Below, piece by piece: positions 11,901 through 21,839 of a stretch of 64,000 nt of DNA. Each line of letters starts with the position of its first letter. Within the stretch, counting starts at the first letter, position 1. Made by a program: the position numbers and the translations under genes. Under the pieces are notes generated by a model that had not been told where the DNA came from, did no database searches, and saw nothing but the letters and a program-made list of their open reading frames with translations. Location of the stretch: positions 38,196,001 through 38,260,000 of the forward strand of contig NC_092594.1 in NCBI RefSeq assembly GCF_047663525.1. Direction: 5' to 3'. The stretch comes from Anas platyrhynchos (taxonomy: Eukaryota; Chordata; Aves; Anseriformes; Anatidae).

Positions 11901-14900
11901 TTTTAGAATTGATATAGCCAGCCCCAAGGACCTTCATTAGCCCAACTTCTATGCAAAGGTCAGAACTCGTACTGTCACTGTGATTTATAGGCTTCCGTGA
12001 AAGTCAGTGATTACAGAGTGCAAAATAGTACCTGGAACAGCATAGCCCTCTCTTATTCTTGTGGTTTGGTCTCTGTGTGACTGCAGCTGAGCTCCAGCTG
12101 GAACAGCAAATATAGACTTAAAATACAAGATAATACCTTAAAGGCCACAGCACGTTACATCATTTCAGAGAGATTTTAAATCCTAAATTTTAGTCATTTC
12201 AGGATTTTTACCTATGCAGCCTATTCAATGTCTTGTTTGTTTGCTTCAAAATACAGTCATTAATTCTGCTCCCTTTTTTCTTTGACATCCAGTGCCCACT
12301 GGTCTCTTAGATGTCTGGTACAAAATGCAGGATGTGGACTCTCAAACGCAGAACATTTCTCTTTTTTGGAAGGTAAGACATTTAGGTAAAACTAGAGCAT
12401 ATACAGTAATAATCAGCAACTTTGGAGGGTGAACTCTACTTTACATATTTGCTGGAAGGGTGTTTAACCAGACAGAGCACAGGGCTCTCACCACTGCTTT
12501 GTCCAGAGATATAGAATAACTCTGCTACCCGAGGCTTTCCTCACCAAGGTTTAATCAAATCTTTTTCTGTCTAGAATGTCCCTTTAAACTATTTTTCTGT
12601 ACAGGTGTGAAACAAGCAACAGGCAAGCCACATGCAAAACAGTTGGCTAATAATAAAGCTGCAAATCTGAAACTGGACAAACTCAGTGCAAGTATTTTCA
12701 TATACAAGGGGCAGAAAATATTTGGTTGTTTGGGTCTGCTCAGTAAGCTGGAGGGCTGGTGGCTGAGGCCCTACAAAGGAAATTATGATGTCTCAAATGG
12801 AAAGTAGCTTCAAAAGAATTCAGATTAAAACTCAATTGAATAACCTGCGGATTAAAAATTCCACGTTACTATACAATTTGGGCTCTTTTCTAACAACATG
12901 CTCAGTGAAAGTTTGTCTTCGGGCAGCAAGGAGCTGTCAGTGACATCTCTCCCACATCGTGCTTCGGATCCTGACCTCAGGGACCGCATTAACAGAGGGA
13001 AGCAAGGCAGCCAGCCATAAATAAAAATGTGTCGCTTGGCTTTACAGGCTCCTTATCGCATCCTTTCTGTGGAACTTGATGCAGAAAGGTGCCATACAAG
13101 GTGCTCAGTAACTCAGTTTCTCCAGTCTTAACCAATACAGCACTAAGAAGTCAGGTCTTAGGAGGGGTGTTCAGATTGTGGGGTGTTTGTTGCAGTGTTT
13201 TTTTCAAACCCATTAAGATATATATATTTTTTAAGCTTACATTTTCTTTGACTTGCAGTTTTCAATCTGTAGTTAATCTTCCAAATGCTATATCTCCTCT
13301 CCACAACAAGTAGTACTGCACTGTAAGTGAAAGCAGCAATTCTCGGGTAATTATTTGACTTTGTGGCTTTAAGATGTTTACCTTGCAGTGGAGTGCTGGC
13401 AACACTTTCTTTATCTACACGGACTTCCTGTAGTATCATTCATAAAATGGGTGTGATAACGTTGTTTTTATAGTTTTCAGAACAGATCCAAGGCAGAAGA
13501 CGCAGACAGTACAATGTACTACCAGTGTATGTTTTCGTGTTTTCCCATTAATTAATACCAAGGAAACTAGTGCCAGAGACACTGCCAAAGTGTTTGTAAA
13601 ACTGCAAACATTTTCCTATTTTTAAGGGTTTTTTCCCCACTTCCTTTTGTTTGGTTTTGTTTTGTTATGACCAAAAAAAAAAAAAAAATCAACAAAAACC
13701 CAAACAGCCAAACAAATTAACTAAGTACGTAGGAACTGTAGGAAACTGTGAAACTGATAGTATGAAGAGTGCGCTCAGTCACCCAGAGTGGAAAAAACAG
13801 CACCATAAGTGTTACAAGTGACAGTATAGACTGACTCTTCAAAGCGATGTGTATTTAAGTGGTTGCGTTTAAATAGTTCTTTATCTCATTGTGGCTTTTA
13901 TCAAAATTCTAGATTTCACCGAAATCAAAACTTGCTCATTTTTACGTATCTAGCTATGCAGTCAGTGCTCTTTTTCCCCTTGTGAGAAGTGTGACTTCAA
14001 TCTGAAGAAACAGAGATCGGTATCTTGCACTGCCCCTGGTGATGTTTCTGTTCGGAAGGGCAGCAGGTCACCAGCTAAAGAGCTTCACTGAACTGGACTT
14101 ACACAGGAATATATAAATAAATAGGAAATAAAAAGAAAGATATGTAACCTTAAGAGAGAATTTCAGGTAAAATGTGTGCTCTTGTCCCTATAATCAGGGA
14201 ATTAACTCAGTTACACTTTTGCTTCAAAAAACAACAAACCCAGCAATCTGGTATGAAGAATACCCAACGTGACAAAGATGCAGGGTCTAATAAATTTAGG
14301 GAGGGAGAGATTCCAGGGGTCCTTCTTTCGGAGGGTCATAACTGCTACCAGGGAACTCTGTTCAGCAACTGAATGCTGGGCATACAAAAAGGGAAACATC
14401 TTTGTGGAGGCACTAAATCGTCAGGTAGCACATTATCAGGTTATGATCTGGAGAAGGAGAAGAACGTGGCACTTACCAAAAGGTGAGATGGGAAAAATGC
14501 AGGCAGATGCTGTGGATTCCTAAGAGAGGAACGATGAAGGAGCTGGAACAAGGTTTGGGAACGGGAAGGACAGGTCACAGGGCTGGGCTACAGCAAAATC
14601 AAAGGGAGAACTCAACACAGGTGTTACATCTTACAGCTGGTACACAGATGTGCAAAATAATGGGAAAAGGGAAACTGCAGCCAGTATACTGGTCGATAAA
14701 GCCAGGAAAAGTTTGGAAAGTACATTTTTTTTTTTTTTTTAGTAATAAAAATACCAGTTCATTTGTGAATAGTATTCTCAGGCTGGTACTGAGGAGGAAC
14801 TATATTGTCTTTAAAATGCCATAACCGTACTAAAGGCCAACAGATCTCTTAAAAAAAAAAAAAAAAGCAGTCCCTCTAGCAGTGCCATGCCATGTTTCCT

Positions 14901-17900
14901 CTTTCTTTAGAAAAGAAAATAGTAAAAACTGCTCATCTGTTACCAAGAACATTAGCCGGAATTTGTTATTGTCCAGCCAGTCACATTGTCACTGTAAGTA
15001 GCCTCTTCTGTGTTAGAACAAAAAGGGAGGAATAAAAAATTTCCTCCAGGTGAAAGCTCCTGACTTACACTGGGTACCCTGAGCATCTGAACTGGGGAGA
15101 TGCCCTGAAGCCACCATCTGCCACAGGGCAGGAGATCTGGAGATCCAGAAAAAGGCTTTTTTTTGGAGGGCTGATAGCAGGCTGATAGCCTGCACAAGGC
15201 AAGAGATATGTCTGATCTTCTAATTATGGTCACTGGCTCCCAGGAGGTGGTGAAATGTTACTTTGGATGTAGTGTGTCTTGGAAAGGAAGAAAAGGGAGC
15301 CAAACCAGTGCCTCCCTCCTGGGGCAGTTCTGAAACCTTCCCAGGCAGCTCCTCGGTTTGGTACAATCAAAGGGTGTTTGCAATGCACCGAATGATGGTT
15401 ATTGTTGGGTTTTTATTGTTATTTATTATTCCCCCTCTCTCCCAGTCCTTGGTCCTGTCAATGCTAAGAACTGTGTTTTCTTTTCAGGCTCTGAGCAAGT
15501 CAGAAGCAAAAGGCAGAATCCTGCAGTACACGGTGACCTTTGAAGCACTAAATCGCGGCGGTCCCAAAGCAGAGGTTACCACACAGACCAGTTACACCAG
15601 AACCACTGCGAAGCTGGACTACAGGATAACAGTCACTGCTGACAACTCGAGGGGAAGCTCACCGCCTGCAGTCATCATCACTGACCTAGGCATCGGGGGT
15701 AAGGGGCTGAGCCACGGGAAATAATATTCGTGCCACAAAAGCATCCAGATCCTGCCACTTTGTGCTCCCTAGGGTTGATCTCAGTGAATCTGCAGTGGCT
15801 GGAGTTAGATCCAGTTACAAATATTGTCAAGGGCAAGGGTGCAGGTTCGTGACGAGTCAAGTTGCCCTGAATTAGTCCAGCTGTAATTGTAACTCCTTCT
15901 GCTGGCACGGGTGGAAGCCTCCCTGTAAGCTGGGCAGGCTGACACAGCAGCAAAGAAACTATGCCAAATGAAATAAAATAAAAATAAAAATCAGGGGAGA
16001 GGGCAGAAACGCAGGGAGAGTGATGGTGAGGGGAAATCACAGCAGAAATAGAACTGCGTATGATTTCATGGAGGCAGTAAGGCAACGACTGTTTTGCAGG
16101 CTCAGTCCAATTGTGTTTGTTACCAAAAAAAAAAACACATTCAGAAAAGATGTTGGTGTTTTGAAAAACTGGGGACTTTCCCCACATTTTCTCCTGGGCC
16201 TGTCTGTGGAAGGAAGAACTTTGGTCTTGTGGGAATCTTGCGTGTTTGTGGTTGTAAGGCAGGAGCAGGGGCGTTACTGGGTGCTGTGTTGGGATCTTTC
16301 TAGGGCTTGGGGGTGGCAGAAACAAAGCTATGGATGTTCAGACCACCACACCGTGAGACAAGGTAAGGCTATGGCTGTATTCCTGCCAGCACAGGCAGAT
16401 TTCACCCTGGTAATCACGACCTTTTCTTCCAATTTTAGTTTATTTTCATACACTGCATAGCATCAAACTGGATAAAACACAGTAAAACACGTAGCAAACT
16501 TCTCAAGTCCACCTGGTTAAGGCAGTTTGTGCTGATGGTGTGGTTTTTGTTTGGTTGTTCTTTCTTCCATGTAAGATTTACCTCCTCCTCAGAAAGTTTC
16601 CGCTCTCCCGATGGGAAATGGCAGCATCTTTGTCAGCTGGAAACCTCCCAAAAAATTCACTGCATCCATCAATGGCTACATAGTGGAATGGATGGACACA
16701 CACAGGAAGAAGAGCCTCGCACCTCCTCCGACCTGGGTAAAGCTCGTAGCATCCAACCTGTCTACAGTGATATCAGGTAACTGCCACACAGAGATAGGAC
16801 AGTGCTGAAGTGCCACTTTATTTTGGAAACTGTTTAGGAAACAAGTCAGGTTCTAATTTTTACTAATTCAGCATAAGAAATTGCGGTATTTAAAGCTTTC
16901 TGTATAGGAAGAAAAAAATTCAATGGTTGCTTGGAGTTCGACTCAGCGAGTCCCTCAACTGAGATTTATACCTTGTAAGTAGAATGCCTCAAAAAAAAAA
17001 AAAAATCAGTCCTTCTGAAATGAAATAAGACATTTAAAACTCAGCTGGAACACAAGATGAAAGACTTAACAGTATTTCCATTGTAGCAGTTATTTGCTAA
17101 TCATCCAAACCAGCAGCTGTATTCTTTATATCAGCTATAGCTGTGAAGTTACAGAGTGACAGCCAGTGTTGTTCTAGTTAGGATTTCCCGTTTTCCATCC
17201 TGGTGTTGTGCCTCCCTGGATTTTAAATCTCTGCTCTTGGGCAACTGGAAAACAAAAAACAAACAAAAAAAAAAAAACACAAAACAACAACAACAAAACC
17301 AGCAAGTTCATGCTATTACTTCGTAGTCTGTTTTGAAAAATAGAAAAATAAATTACTGTCACTCATTCATAACCCCCATTAAACATTTTGGGGGAAGGAT
17401 GTTCATACGAAGTCATGAGGAAGAAAGGTTGTTAGGTTTGTGTGCCTCCTTGGCGACCTTACACACAGCAAAACCCTCTATGGCATATTGTAGAGTAATA
17501 AGCTGTGTAAGAGCCACTTTCCTCCTCTGCTTACCTTGAGCACAAAACGTGGTCCAAGGTTTTCTTTGGAGGATCCAGGTCTTCTGACAGCCACTGCTTC
17601 ATGAAACAGCAAAGGGGTTCACCCTTGAGGAGTGTCAGTATGGCTTTTTAATACACGTTGAGGTTGTGCCAAGCTAAATAGGAGACCATGATGCATTTTT
17701 TTTTCTTACTTTATGAAAGATGTGTAATAAATGAGACAGTTCATCTCAGATCCGAGCAGGTAATGAAAATATTTAGCCATAACTGTAAATACTTTATTTG
17801 GATAATTATCATTTTTATTTTTATTTTTATTTTTATTTTTATTTATTTTTATTTTTTTTAGAACACATAAAAGATAACGTGTGCTACGACATCAGTGTAT

Positions 17901-20900
17901 TTGCACTTTATCAGGACAGAGCTGGACGAGTGGCATCAGTCAGGGGATACTCGAGAGAAAAAGGTAAATCGCAGTAATGCCCTTCCAGAGATTTTTAAGC
18001 CAGCTTAAATCGTTCAGCTTTAAAAGTCAGCCTTGTGTTTTGTAGCACCATCAGCTGGGCCCCAGATATACACAACGCCACAGACAAATGGTGTCTTGGT
18101 TTCGTGGGAGGACATCCCTTCCCACCAGCAAATGGGCTGCATCACGGCGTACAACATATACCTGCGAAAAAAGGACAGCGAGGGAGCTCCGGCTGTCTAC
18201 GGTAGGTGTCTGGTGAAAAACGACGTGGTGTGCACGTGCTGTGCATTGAGGGGAGAGGGGTGGGGGGACAGATGCCTTCAGACAGCTCTGTATGGCTGAG
18301 GAGTCACAGAGACACTCTGTAGTGAGGTTTAGCAGCAAGGTTCAGATGCAGAGCTCTGCTCCATGCTCCAAGGTTGGGAAATCCCATTCTTTAGCGTTAA
18401 ACACAGTAAAAAACGTGTGCTAGGTGCTTCATTTTCTTCTCCCTCTCTTCCTTTCAGCCATTTCTAATGCAACTTCCCAACGCGAATTTTACATCACAAA
18501 CCTACAACGCGGTGAGAATTACATCCTCTGGATGACAGCGTCAACGGCTGCTGGGGAGAGCCCCTGGGGCAACAGGGAGCTGGTCTGCTTGGAAAGTAAT
18601 GAAGCTCTTGGTCTCTTGCCCCCAGCAGAGAGGTTCTGTCCCTGGCCCAGTGTTTTCCACAAACTAAAGAGGAAAAGAAGGGTTTGACCCTTTCAAATTG
18701 CTTGCCCAGGTGTTTGTGCACATCAGGTTCTGGCACAGATATCTATGTACAGGTCTTGCTTGCCTCAAAGTCTCCCATGGGAACCCTCACTGTGGTACAG
18801 GAGCAGCCGTCACCTCAAAGACATAGGGAGCACAGAATTACGAGTGAGCTTGTGTAGTGTGCAAGGCTATCTTGTGTGGTCCCTGCTTCTGTGCTGCCCA
18901 GGGGATGCAAAAACGAGCCCCTTTGCAAAAGATTTTTGAGCACAGACAACAGAAGTAATCAGGTTTTGTCCTGCAAGGTGAATTGTTTTGATCATATTTG
19001 TTTTAAGCCCAGATCAAAAAAAATTGAAAAGGTATTAGATAAAATTTGTGCTCAAGTGCTGTCAAAAGGTTTATTCTGCTCAGTTTCCTCAGTGTGCCAC
19101 AACAGGAATCAGAGTGGAGAACGGGAACCTGAGCTGTAAACACAGCACACGGCAGCAGCTGCAGCAGGCACAGGCTCACGCACTTGGAGCACGAACTATG
19201 GACAACAGCTCTGGTTTAACAGCTCCATGCTGTGCAGACCCACCTGCAAACTGAGAGAAGGCTCTGACTTCTAAGCAGCCGAGCTGTACGAGTTCAGAAA
19301 TACATCGCCACAGCCTGGCGATGCTGCACAGCCCTCTGGAGGCACGCTCGTTTCATGGTCACAGAAGTCTGGGGAGTTAAAACAATCTGGACAAGTTAAA
19401 AGTTTTCCCAGCAGAAAAGTGTGGATTTCTGAAAGTTACATTTAAAATAGATGGTGCAAGCACATTGAAGCCAAACTATTCACTGAGCCCAGTTAAACCA
19501 CTGATGGTTTATTAAACACGTACTAAAGAGCTCCCTAAGATCTTCTCTACTTAACACCACTCCCTTGATTTCCTCTGCCAGGGGCAGGTTCAGTACTAGA
19601 GGAGAGACCAGCAATTGCATATTCTGGATTGAGGGCTATCGAGAGGCAGTGGTAGACCTTCTAATGTGACAATGAACCATTTTCTCCAAAAGCCATCAGT
19701 CCATTCAGATTCCTGATTTTAAGCCTAAAAATTTTTGGTATCTTTTAAGAGTGCAAGCACTATAGTCAAGCCATGGTTGTTGTCCAATTTGAATGCAGAT
19801 ATTTAATTTTTTTTTTTTTTCTTATTTAAAAATACCAAAATGTGCGTGTTCTGTATTTCAGGTGCTGTGGACTGGCTCATCGTTGTACTTACGTGCAGCT
19901 TCTTCGTGTTTTCAGTCTGCGTGTGCTCCATGCGTCCTGCAAGAAAAGTGTGAGTACATCGACCTGTTTGGGTTCAGTAACAGATAGCAGTTCTGGTAGG
20001 AGGCGCAGGAATGTGCTTTCAGGACATCTTGGGGCAGAGAGAGGATTGTTTTGAAGAAAGGTTTCAGATTACGAGCGTAAGAAAACAAACTGTGCTTAAA
20101 ATATAGCAGTGGTTCATAGCTCAGATTGTTTAATCTAGAGCTTAAGGCTTCCACTGAAATGAATTTGTCGTACAATCCTTGGAATGAAGTCAGGCTGTGA
20201 CTAAAAGCCATTTTTCTTTACAGCAACCCGAACACCTCCCCAAGCTGCCCTTCCAGGACTGCAGGTCGGGGCCGTGCCCAGCACGCTGTGCTGGGTGCTG
20301 CTCTTACTCATAAACACCTAACGAGGGCTGGCAGGAAGACGATGCTGCGCAGCATTTATTTTTGCTAAATCAGGAGTTGCTCAGCATTACCTCACCCCTG
20401 GCCTCATACCTGGGAAACGTGAGCACCCAGAGCAAGCACCCCCGGATTTGAACTAGGACTGGGGGATTTGAACTAAGATTTGAACTAAGACTGGGGGAAT
20501 TATTGTGTGCTCTTGAAGTGTTGCGATGGCCCCAAACATTTGAAAAAGCATAAATCAAAAGCTGTTCTGTCCAGTCAGCCAAAACCAATGCATTCCCCAA
20601 AACTTCATCAAGATCTGTCCGTCCCACACAGGCCGGGTTTCTGCTGATCTGTGATTACACAGACCTCGTCAGTAATTACACACACAAGCAGCACAGCCCA
20701 GTGCAGCAGCACTCGCAGATATCGGCATTTTAATGCCGATAATTTAATTTCTCTTGTTCCATTTGCAGGTTGTACTCTCTGCTTTCTGCCACCATGCCCC
20801 AGTGGCACGACAAAGCCATCCCCGATCCAGCTAACGCGACGTGGGCTAGGAGTTACGCTGCTGTGAAGGTAAATCATGCTGTTCTTCTCCTAATCCCCAA

Positions 20901-21667
20901 CATCTTCAGCGGAAAAAGCAATCAGAGCTTTGTGCGTCGGTAAGCTCTTAATGCAGCAAATCCAGCAATTTCTGGCGCTGGATAAGCCCTGCTTCATGTT
21001 GCAGTGTGCATCACACAAAGGCAAGCACAACGCAGAGGTTTTTGCTTCTAGCAGTAGCTGCTGTGCAGAGGTGTTTGCATTTCAGGGGTGGGAGGCTGCA
21101 AGGTGCTGCCTGCAGGATTAACGTGGCTGCTGTCCGTGTGCCCCTCAGCAGGGCGAGCTGAGCGTGCCCTCCAGCCTGTTCCTGCGGGACACAAGCAGCT
21201 TCGAAGAGCCCGAAACCATAGAAGTCGAGGAGGGCTTCACGAAGACAGACTCCCAGATTTTCCACGAGAAGCTCATCTTCGGCAAGGTTCACGGCAGAGA
21301 AAATCACGACTGGCAATCGGAAAGCAGCTTTGGGAAGCAGGAGTCGGAGTACAAGGCTCTGCCCAGCACAACGGACGGGGACAGCTATGAACATCAGCTC
21401 CCGTACTTGTACAGAAGGATGGCAGAGGTGACAGAACAGATGCAGCCTGCTCCCGAGTACCTCGCTAACCCCATCTCCGACAGAGCTGCGGGCTACCTGC
21501 CCGCGGGCATCCTGGCCCCTGCGACGGACACCGCCGCCGAGCAGCAGGAGCTCGAGTGCAGCCCCATCTCTGTCTTTCCAACCACTTTTCTGCCGCCCGT
21601 GTTTTCCTACGGAGGGAAACTGAATTTGGACACGGTGAGACTGAACGGCAGCTCTTTCACGAGGTAG
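5789..21667 (+). CDS. IL12RB2: Interleukin-12 receptor subunit beta-2, whole gene (15 coding exons)
   Basis: Signalling chain of the IL-12 receptor. It pairs with IL12RB1 at the T-cell and NK-cell surface and activates JAK2 and STAT4. Joining 5797-5854, 6213-6539, 7417-7531, 8586-8764, 8954-9090, 9406-9550, 12293-12372, 15488-15698, 16576-16776, 17862-17963, 18046-18201, 18458-18595, 19862-19949, 20769-20868 and 21149-21667 gives 2556 nt, 851 residues plus stop; human is about 862. Layout: signal peptide (1-20), Ig-like domain (about 22-128), five fibronectin III domains with WSNWS at residues 307-311, one membrane segment (about 621-640), Box 1 (I663-P666) and a STAT4-type tyrosine, Y795. 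All junctions are GT-AG and phases agree. The five FNIII domains and the C-terminal ISVFP...GGKLNLD block separate it from IL23R. Splice sites are inferred. Confidence 0.93.
5864..5901 (+). repeat. (TA)n microsatellite beside a splice donor
   Basis: About 19 uninterrupted TA units that begin 9 bases after the donor GT (5855) of the signal-peptide exon. Confidence 0.95.
6213..6539 (+). CDS. IL12RB2: IL12RB2 coding exon 2: N-terminal Ig-like domain
   Basis: Acceptor ttgttgcag|aagcg and donor ctggaa|gtaagg, phase 1 to 1, residues 20-128. The Ig-like domain carries paired cysteines (ITLSC and FTCKIVC) and the sequons NMT, NIT and NSS. The first part has two similar short segments, ACSKGN/AANK and ICDKGN/TANS, which suggests a small internal duplication of the mature N terminus that I do not recall from human. 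Confidence 0.9.
7417..7531 (+). CDS. IL12RB2: IL12RB2 coding exon 3: first half of FNIII domain 1
   Basis: Acceptor ctgtttaag|atcct and donor aataca|gtaagt, phase 1 to 2, residues 129-166. The product has PRNVSCIQ and CTWDKGR, equal to human PQNLSCIQ and CTWERGR. These are the conserved cytokine-receptor cysteines. Confidence 0.9.
8586..8764 (+). CDS. IL12RB2: IL12RB2 coding exon 4: second half of FNIII domain 1
   Basis: Acceptor tttctag|gctgtc and donor gacatag|gtaaat, phase 2 to 1, residues 167-226. It ends in a segment like human VTAVNSLGSSSSLPSTFTFLDI (here VAASNELGSAF...MLIDI). Confidence 0.9.
8954..9090 (+). CDS. IL12RB2: IL12RB2 coding exon 5: first half of FNIII domain 2
   Basis: Acceptor gcctctag|tgaaac and donor aacacg|gtaatc, phase 1 to 0, residues 227-272. 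IRYRPLTGYAWNT corresponds to human LRYRPSNSRLWNM. Confidence 0.92.
9406..9550 (+). CDS. IL12RB2: IL12RB2 coding exon 6: WSXWS-containing half of FNIII domain 2
   Basis: Acceptor attaaag|gttgaa and donor gaagcag|gtaaca, phase 0 to 1, residues 273-320. It encodes PHTEYEFQ and the class I cytokine-receptor signature WSNWS at 9508-9522. Confidence 0.95.
9551..12292 (+). other. IL12RB2 intron 2.7 kb, no internal gene seen
   Basis: Open frames on both strands are short and lack splice context or recognisable protein families. The only structure noted is T-rich tracts near 11018-11045. Confidence 0.6.
12293..12372 (+). CDS. IL12RB2: IL12RB2 coding exon 7: start of FNIII domain 3
   Basis: Acceptor acatccag|tgccca and donor tggaag|gtaaga, phase 1 to 0, residues 321-347. 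PTGLLDVWYKM and ISLFWK match human PTGMLDVWYMK and ISLFWK. Confidence 0.92.
12373..15487 (+). other. IL12RB2 intron 3.1 kb, no internal gene seen
   Basis: Contains several A or T homopolymers (about 13673-13688, 14727-14741, 14851-14866) but no exon-like segment that would fit the phase 0 to 0 junction of exons 7 and 8. Confidence 0.6.
15488..15698 (+). CDS. IL12RB2: IL12RB2 coding exon 8: rest of FNIII domain 3
   Basis: Acceptor ttttcag|gctctg and donor atcgggg|gtaagg, phase 0 to 1, residues 348-417. SEAKGRILQYTVTF parallels human SEARGKILHYQVTL, and DNSRGSS parallels ANSKGSS. Confidence 0.93.
16576..16776 (+). CDS. IL12RB2: IL12RB2 coding exon 9: FNIII domain 4
   Basis: Acceptor catgtaag|attta and donor tatcag|gtaact, phase 1 to 1, residues 418-484. 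IFVSWKPP and GYIVEWMD parallel human ILVTWQPP and EYVVEWRE. Confidence 0.92.
17811..17860 (+). repeat. (TTTTA)n microsatellite forming a splice-site pyrimidine tract
   Basis: About nine TTTTA-type pentamers run directly into the acceptor AG at 17860-17861 of IL12RB2 coding exon 10. Confidence 0.93.
17862..17963 (+). CDS. IL12RB2: IL12RB2 coding exon 10: end of FNIII domain 4
   Basis: Acceptor tttttag|aacac and donor aaaaag|gtaaat, phase 1 to 1, residues 485-518. VCYDISVFAL matches human ICYEIRVYAL. The acceptor tract is a pentanucleotide microsatellite. Confidence 0.92.
18046..18201 (+). CDS. IL12RB2: IL12RB2 coding exon 11: first part of FNIII domain 5
   Basis: Acceptor ttttgtag|caccat and donor tctacg|gtaggt, phase 1 to 1, residues 519-570. 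AGPQIYT, VLVSWEDIP and QQMGCITAYNIY parallel human SGPHINA, ILISWNSIP and EQMGCLLHYRIY. Confidence 0.93.
18458..18595 (+). CDS. IL12RB2: IL12RB2 coding exon 12: end of FNIII domain 5
   Basis: Acceptor cctttcag|ccattt and donor ttggaaa|gtaatg, phase 1 to 1, residues 571-616. YILWMTASTAAGESPWGN is almost identical in layout to human YVLWMTALTAAGESSHGN. Confidence 0.95.
18596..19861 (+). other. IL12RB2 intron 1.27 kb before the membrane exon
   Basis: No conserved exon recognised. Intron-retained transcripts would stop soon after exon 12 and could yield a soluble ectodomain, but nothing in the sequence shows this occurs. Confidence 0.5.
19862..19949 (+). CDS. IL12RB2: IL12RB2 coding exon 13: transmembrane segment
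   Basis: Acceptor tatttcag|gtgctg and donor gaaaagt|gtgagt, phase 1 to 2, residues 617-645. It encodes a hydrophobic run of about 20 residues from W621, followed by basic MRPARK as a stop-transfer signal. An overlapping GT two bases upstream would break the frame of the next exon, so 19949 is chosen as the exon end. Confidence 0.9.
20437..20499 (+). repeat. Short imperfect tandem repeat
   Basis: Two to three imperfect copies of a unit of about 21 bases, gatttgaactaagactgggg, in an IL12RB2 intron. Confidence 0.7.
20769..20868 (+). CDS. IL12RB2: IL12RB2 coding exon 14: juxtamembrane Box 1 region
   Basis: Acceptor atttgcag|gttgta and donor gtgaag|gtaaat, phase 2 to 0, residues 646-679. PQWHDKAIPDPANATWA matches human PQWCSREIPDPANSTCA. 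The I-P-D-P core is the JAK-binding Box 1 motif. Confidence 0.94.
21149..21667 (+). CDS. IL12RB2: IL12RB2 coding exon 15: cytoplasmic tail and stop
   Basis: Residues 680-851. The acceptor is a tandem cagcag, so the exon can begin at 21149 or 21152, with or without Q680. The tail holds tyrosines at about 747, 759, 765, 767, 783, 795 and 833. G-Y795-L-P is the counterpart of the human STAT4-docking Y800 (GYLPSNI). The C-terminal block ISVFPTTFLPPVFSYGGKL matches human LSVFPSSSLHPLTFSCGDKL. The TAG stop is at 21665-21667. Confidence 0.94.
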   Translation, partial: QGELSVPSSLFLRDTSSFEEPETIEVEEGFTKTDSQIFHEKLIFGKVHGRENHDWQSESSFGKQESEYKALPSTTDGDSYEHQLPYLYRRMAEVTEQMQPAPEYLANPISDRAAGYLPAGILAPATDTAAEQQELECSPISVFPTTFLPPVFSYGGKLNLDTVRLNGSSFTR

Positions 21668-21833
21668 GGGGGCAGAACGGTCCGGCCTTGATTTCTGCAC
21701 TTGGTGGAGTATTTCAGCGTGTTTCACTGCAGCCGGTACAACAACTCGTATGTGACACCTCCAGGGGACAAAAGCCAACTCCCAAACCTCTCCAGCAGTG
21801 CCAGGCATGCCTTACAGAGCATGCTAAGGTAGA

Positions 21834-21839
21834 ATTAAA
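21834..21839 (+). promoter_or_regulatory. IL12RB2: Possible poly(A) signal of IL12RB2 (ATTAAA)
   Basis: The first ATTAAA/AATAAA-type hexamer after the stop codon, 167 bases downstream. GU-rich support is weak, so a more distal site is equally possible. Confidence 0.3.
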
